The position numbers were made by a program, and so were the translations under genes. Of a stretch of 9,095 nucleotides of DNA, positions 8,152 through 9,095 are shown in pieces. The notes under the pieces were generated by a model that was not told the DNA's origin, did not search any database, and was given only the letters and a program-made list of their open reading frames with translations. The stretch's first letter is position 1, and every line of letters begins with the position of its first letter. The stretch is from Gammaproteobacteria bacterium (GTDB lineage: Bacteria > Pseudomonadota > Gammaproteobacteria > Chromatiales > Chromatiaceae), in contig JAUVEG010000033.1 of assembly GCA_030594925.1 (NCBI GenBank), forward strand, positions 1-9,095. The letters are read 5' to 3'.

Positions 8152-8676
8152 TCAAGCTTTCAATACCTGCTTCCATGCCGCGTACTTTTGCTCATAGTTC
8201 ATACGTGCATTGGCAGGACTGGTCGATGGCAGTTGATGAAACTGGTAGCTTTGCGGATCACTGATTTGCGCCAGCAGGTGGCGACGGAAACTGCTCCACG
8301 CCTTGCCGCCATTGAAACAGATGGTATGAATTGCCGGCTGCGCGGAGAGCAACTGTGGAATATCATTAGCGATCTCGGTCAGCGGGGCAATGGCGCTGTC
8401 AAGACTGCTGCCGCTGCGCTCACACTGCTTGAGCACATCCCACAACAGGATGCCGCACGAGGCAAGCCTCTGCAGACGCAGGGAGTACTCCATACCCGCA
8501 TCAAACCCATAGAGCTCAGCCATGATCGGCCAGAATGCATTATGCGGCCAGGCGTAATATTGCTGCGCTACAAGTGAAGCCCTGCCCGGCATGGATCCCA
8601 GAATCAGCGTGTGCGGGTGCTCTCCGATCACCGGCGGGAAGCTGTTGATGAAAGATGAGGTGCTTTTGTTGTTCAT
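8152..8676 (-). CDS. Uracil-DNA glycosylase superfamily protein, probable hypoxanthine-DNA glycosylase (family 6)
   Basis: The protein is 174 residues from ATG 8676. It fits the DNA-deoxyinosine glycosylase branch of the uracil-DNA glycosylase superfamily, which removes hypoxanthine (deaminated adenine) from DNA to start base-excision repair. Supporting motifs are LILGSMPGRASL (residues 24-35, motif 1), YYAWPHNAFWPIM (40-52), where Asn46 may be the residue important in this family, the core FNGGKAW (121-127), and LPSTSPANA (149-157, motif 2). The family assignment rests on these remembered motifs. Substrate range (hypoxanthine, uracil or other) cannot be read from sequence. An upstream ATG at 8712 is in frame but lies by the repeat at 8698-8770 and encodes a non-family extension, so I chose 8676. 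It precedes panD and prc on the same strand and may be co-transcribed. Confidence 0.85.
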   Translation of the reverse strand: MNNKSTSSFINSFPPVIGEHPHTLILGSMPGRASLVAQQYYAWPHNAFWPIMAELYGFDAGMEYSLRLQRLASCGILLWDVLKQCERSGSSLDSAIAPLTEIANDIPQLLSAQPAIHTICFNGGKAWSSFRRHLLAQISDPQSYQFHQLPSTSPANARMNYEQKYAAWKQVLKA

Positions 8677-8697
8677 ATTTTCTGATATGAATGTTGA

Positions 8698-8770
8698 ACC
8701 ACAGATAAACACAGATGCACACAGGTATTTTTCATCTTAAAATCTGTGTTTATCTGTGTGAATCTGTGGT
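8698..8770. repeat. Large palindrome made of 10-bp-phased CACAGAT units
   Basis: The left side carries CACAGAT at 8700-8706 and 8710-8716 and CACAGGT at 8720-8726. The right side carries ATCTGTG at 8742-8748, 8752-8758 and 8762-8768. All spacings are exactly 10 bp. The outer 9 bp (ACCACAGAT / ATCTGTGGT) form a perfect inverted repeat. From memory, similar ACACAGAT palindromes are common between genes in many bacteria. It lies just upstream of the glycosylase gene, so it may be in its promoter or leader. The stretch 8771-8822 beyond it holds nothing I recognise. Confidence 0.8.
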
Positions 8771-8822
8771 GAAAAAATTATTGGTTGTCCTTTCAATCCT
8801 GCACGGAGTTATTGCGGGGTTG

Positions 8823-8864
8823 CCTAAAACCTAAAACCTAAAACCTAAAACCCAAAACCCAAAA
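8823..8864 (-). repeat. Telomere-like heptamer array (TTTTAGG)4 with two TTTTGGG units, downstream of sat
   Basis: Four exact CCTAAAA units (8823-8850) are followed by two CCCAAAA units (8851-8864). In the sat direction this reads two TTTTGGG then four TTTTAGG, about 50 bp after the sat stop and just past the terminator hairpin. The same TTTTAGG unit occurs at the mltF 3' end (4788-4825), also G/T-rich on the gene's sense strand. The GG and GGG runs could form a two-layer G-quadruplex on the minus strand (inference). Confidence 0.9.
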
Positions 8865-8868
8865 CACC

Positions 8869-8895
8869 AAAAGCCCGCTCAAGAGCGGGCTTTTT
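8869..8895. terminator. Terminator hairpin after sat, with T-tracts on both strands
   Basis: GCCCGCT (8873-8879) pairs perfectly with AGCGGGC (8884-8890) around CAAG, a short GC-rich stem. On the minus strand it is followed by TTTTGG (from 8872 down), and on the plus strand by TTTTTG (8891-8896). It begins 24 bp after the sat stop codon, so it most likely ends the sat transcript. The plus-strand T-tract makes it potentially bidirectional. Confidence 0.85.
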
Positions 8896-8914
8896 GTTAC
8901 TGCCTGATCACGAC

Positions 8915-9095
8915 TCAATCATCCAGTGACTGATAGTAATCCATGAGGATTTTCGCAACTTCATCGCGGGAGAATTCCGGGGGTGGCGCAATACCCTGCC
9001 CCAGCATCTCGCGAACCTTGGTGCCGGAGAGCAGCACAAAGTCCTCCTTGGTATGATCAGGCGCATCGCGCATCATCACCACCCGCTTGAGCTTC
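8915..9095 (-). CDS. sat: Sulfate adenylyltransferase (ATP sulfurylase), C-terminal 59 residues (cut by right edge)
   Basis: ATP sulfurylase interconverts ATP plus sulfate and APS plus pyrophosphate. In sulfur oxidisers it runs toward ATP, using APS made by APS reductase. Only the C-terminus is present. It contains [20 protein letters not shown], then [22 protein letters not shown] and the end YYQSLDD before TGA at 8915. The SGTKVREML and PPPEFSRxEVAxIL motifs are typical of the C-terminal part of single-subunit Sat. This differs from the CysDN enzyme used for assimilation in E. coli, which points to dissimilatory sulfur metabolism (inference). The gene ends its operon, with the terminator hairpin 24 bp downstream. 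Any aprAB neighbours would lie to the right, outside the window. Confidence 0.9.
   Translation of the reverse strand, partial: KLKRVVMMRDAPDHTKEDFVLLSGTKVREMLGQGIAPPPEFSRDEVAKILMDYYQSLDD

Noticed and set aside
4755..8676. TadA and the hypoxanthine glycosylase as an inosine-related system
   Set aside because: Both deal with deaminated adenine, but they lie about 3 kb apart with unrelated genes between and act on tRNA and DNA respectively; the closeness is probably chance.
8677..8712. 12-codon N-terminal extension of the glycosylase
   Set aside because: It starts by the phased palindrome (encoding MFICGSTF) and is not family-like.
8698..8770. CRISPR array
   Set aside because: Units are 7 bp with 3-bp gaps and reverse orientation at the centre; there are no spacers and no cas genes.
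8823..8864. Eukaryotic telomere or linear chromosome end
   Set aside because: The array is short, internal, and lies between ordinary bacterial genes, followed by a terminator and sat.

Overview
The window reads as chromosomal DNA of a gammaproteobacterium, probably a sulfur oxidiser. The DnaE, RNase HII, MltF, TadA, Prc and PanD sequences closely resemble their E. coli counterparts. The gene cut by the right edge ends like a single-subunit ATP sulfurylase (Sat), the type used in dissimilatory sulfur metabolism. The lineage is inferred from remembered family sequences, not from a search.

Layout, left to right. dnaE (minus, 5' 749 codons) is cut by the left edge. It is preceded by about 250 bp packed with small palindromes and then rnhB (minus), which keeps the rnhB-dnaE order known from gammaproteobacteria. 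mltF (plus) diverges from rnhB across a short region that holds a second copy of the palindrome found at the rnhB 3' end. mltF runs convergently into tadA (minus), and their 3' ends overlap by 41 bp. After a 269-bp gap with another repeat come prc, panD and a family-6-like uracil/hypoxanthine DNA glycosylase gene. All three are on the minus strand, so transcription runs glycosylase, panD, prc. The far right holds a 10-bp-phased palindrome, a telomere-like (CCTAAAA)n array, a terminator hairpin and the 3' end of sat (minus).

The genes are housekeeping: replication (dnaE, rnhB), cell-wall turnover and periplasmic proteolysis (mltF, prc), tRNA editing (tadA), beta-alanine for CoA (panD), base-excision repair (glycosylase) and energy metabolism (sat). 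I found no defence system, transposase, phage gene, CRISPR array, tRNA or rRNA.

The notable content is the gaps between genes. Each of the larger ones holds a different short repeat, and several repeats reach into coding sequence: a palindrome encodes the rnhB C-terminal tail, and a (GGTTTT)n array supplies the mltF stop codon and encodes a Lys-Pro tail on TadA. G/T-rich arrays lie at or just past the 3' ends of both mltF and sat, in the same orientation relative to the gene. This is the best candidate for something under-described. No complete novel gene system is visible.
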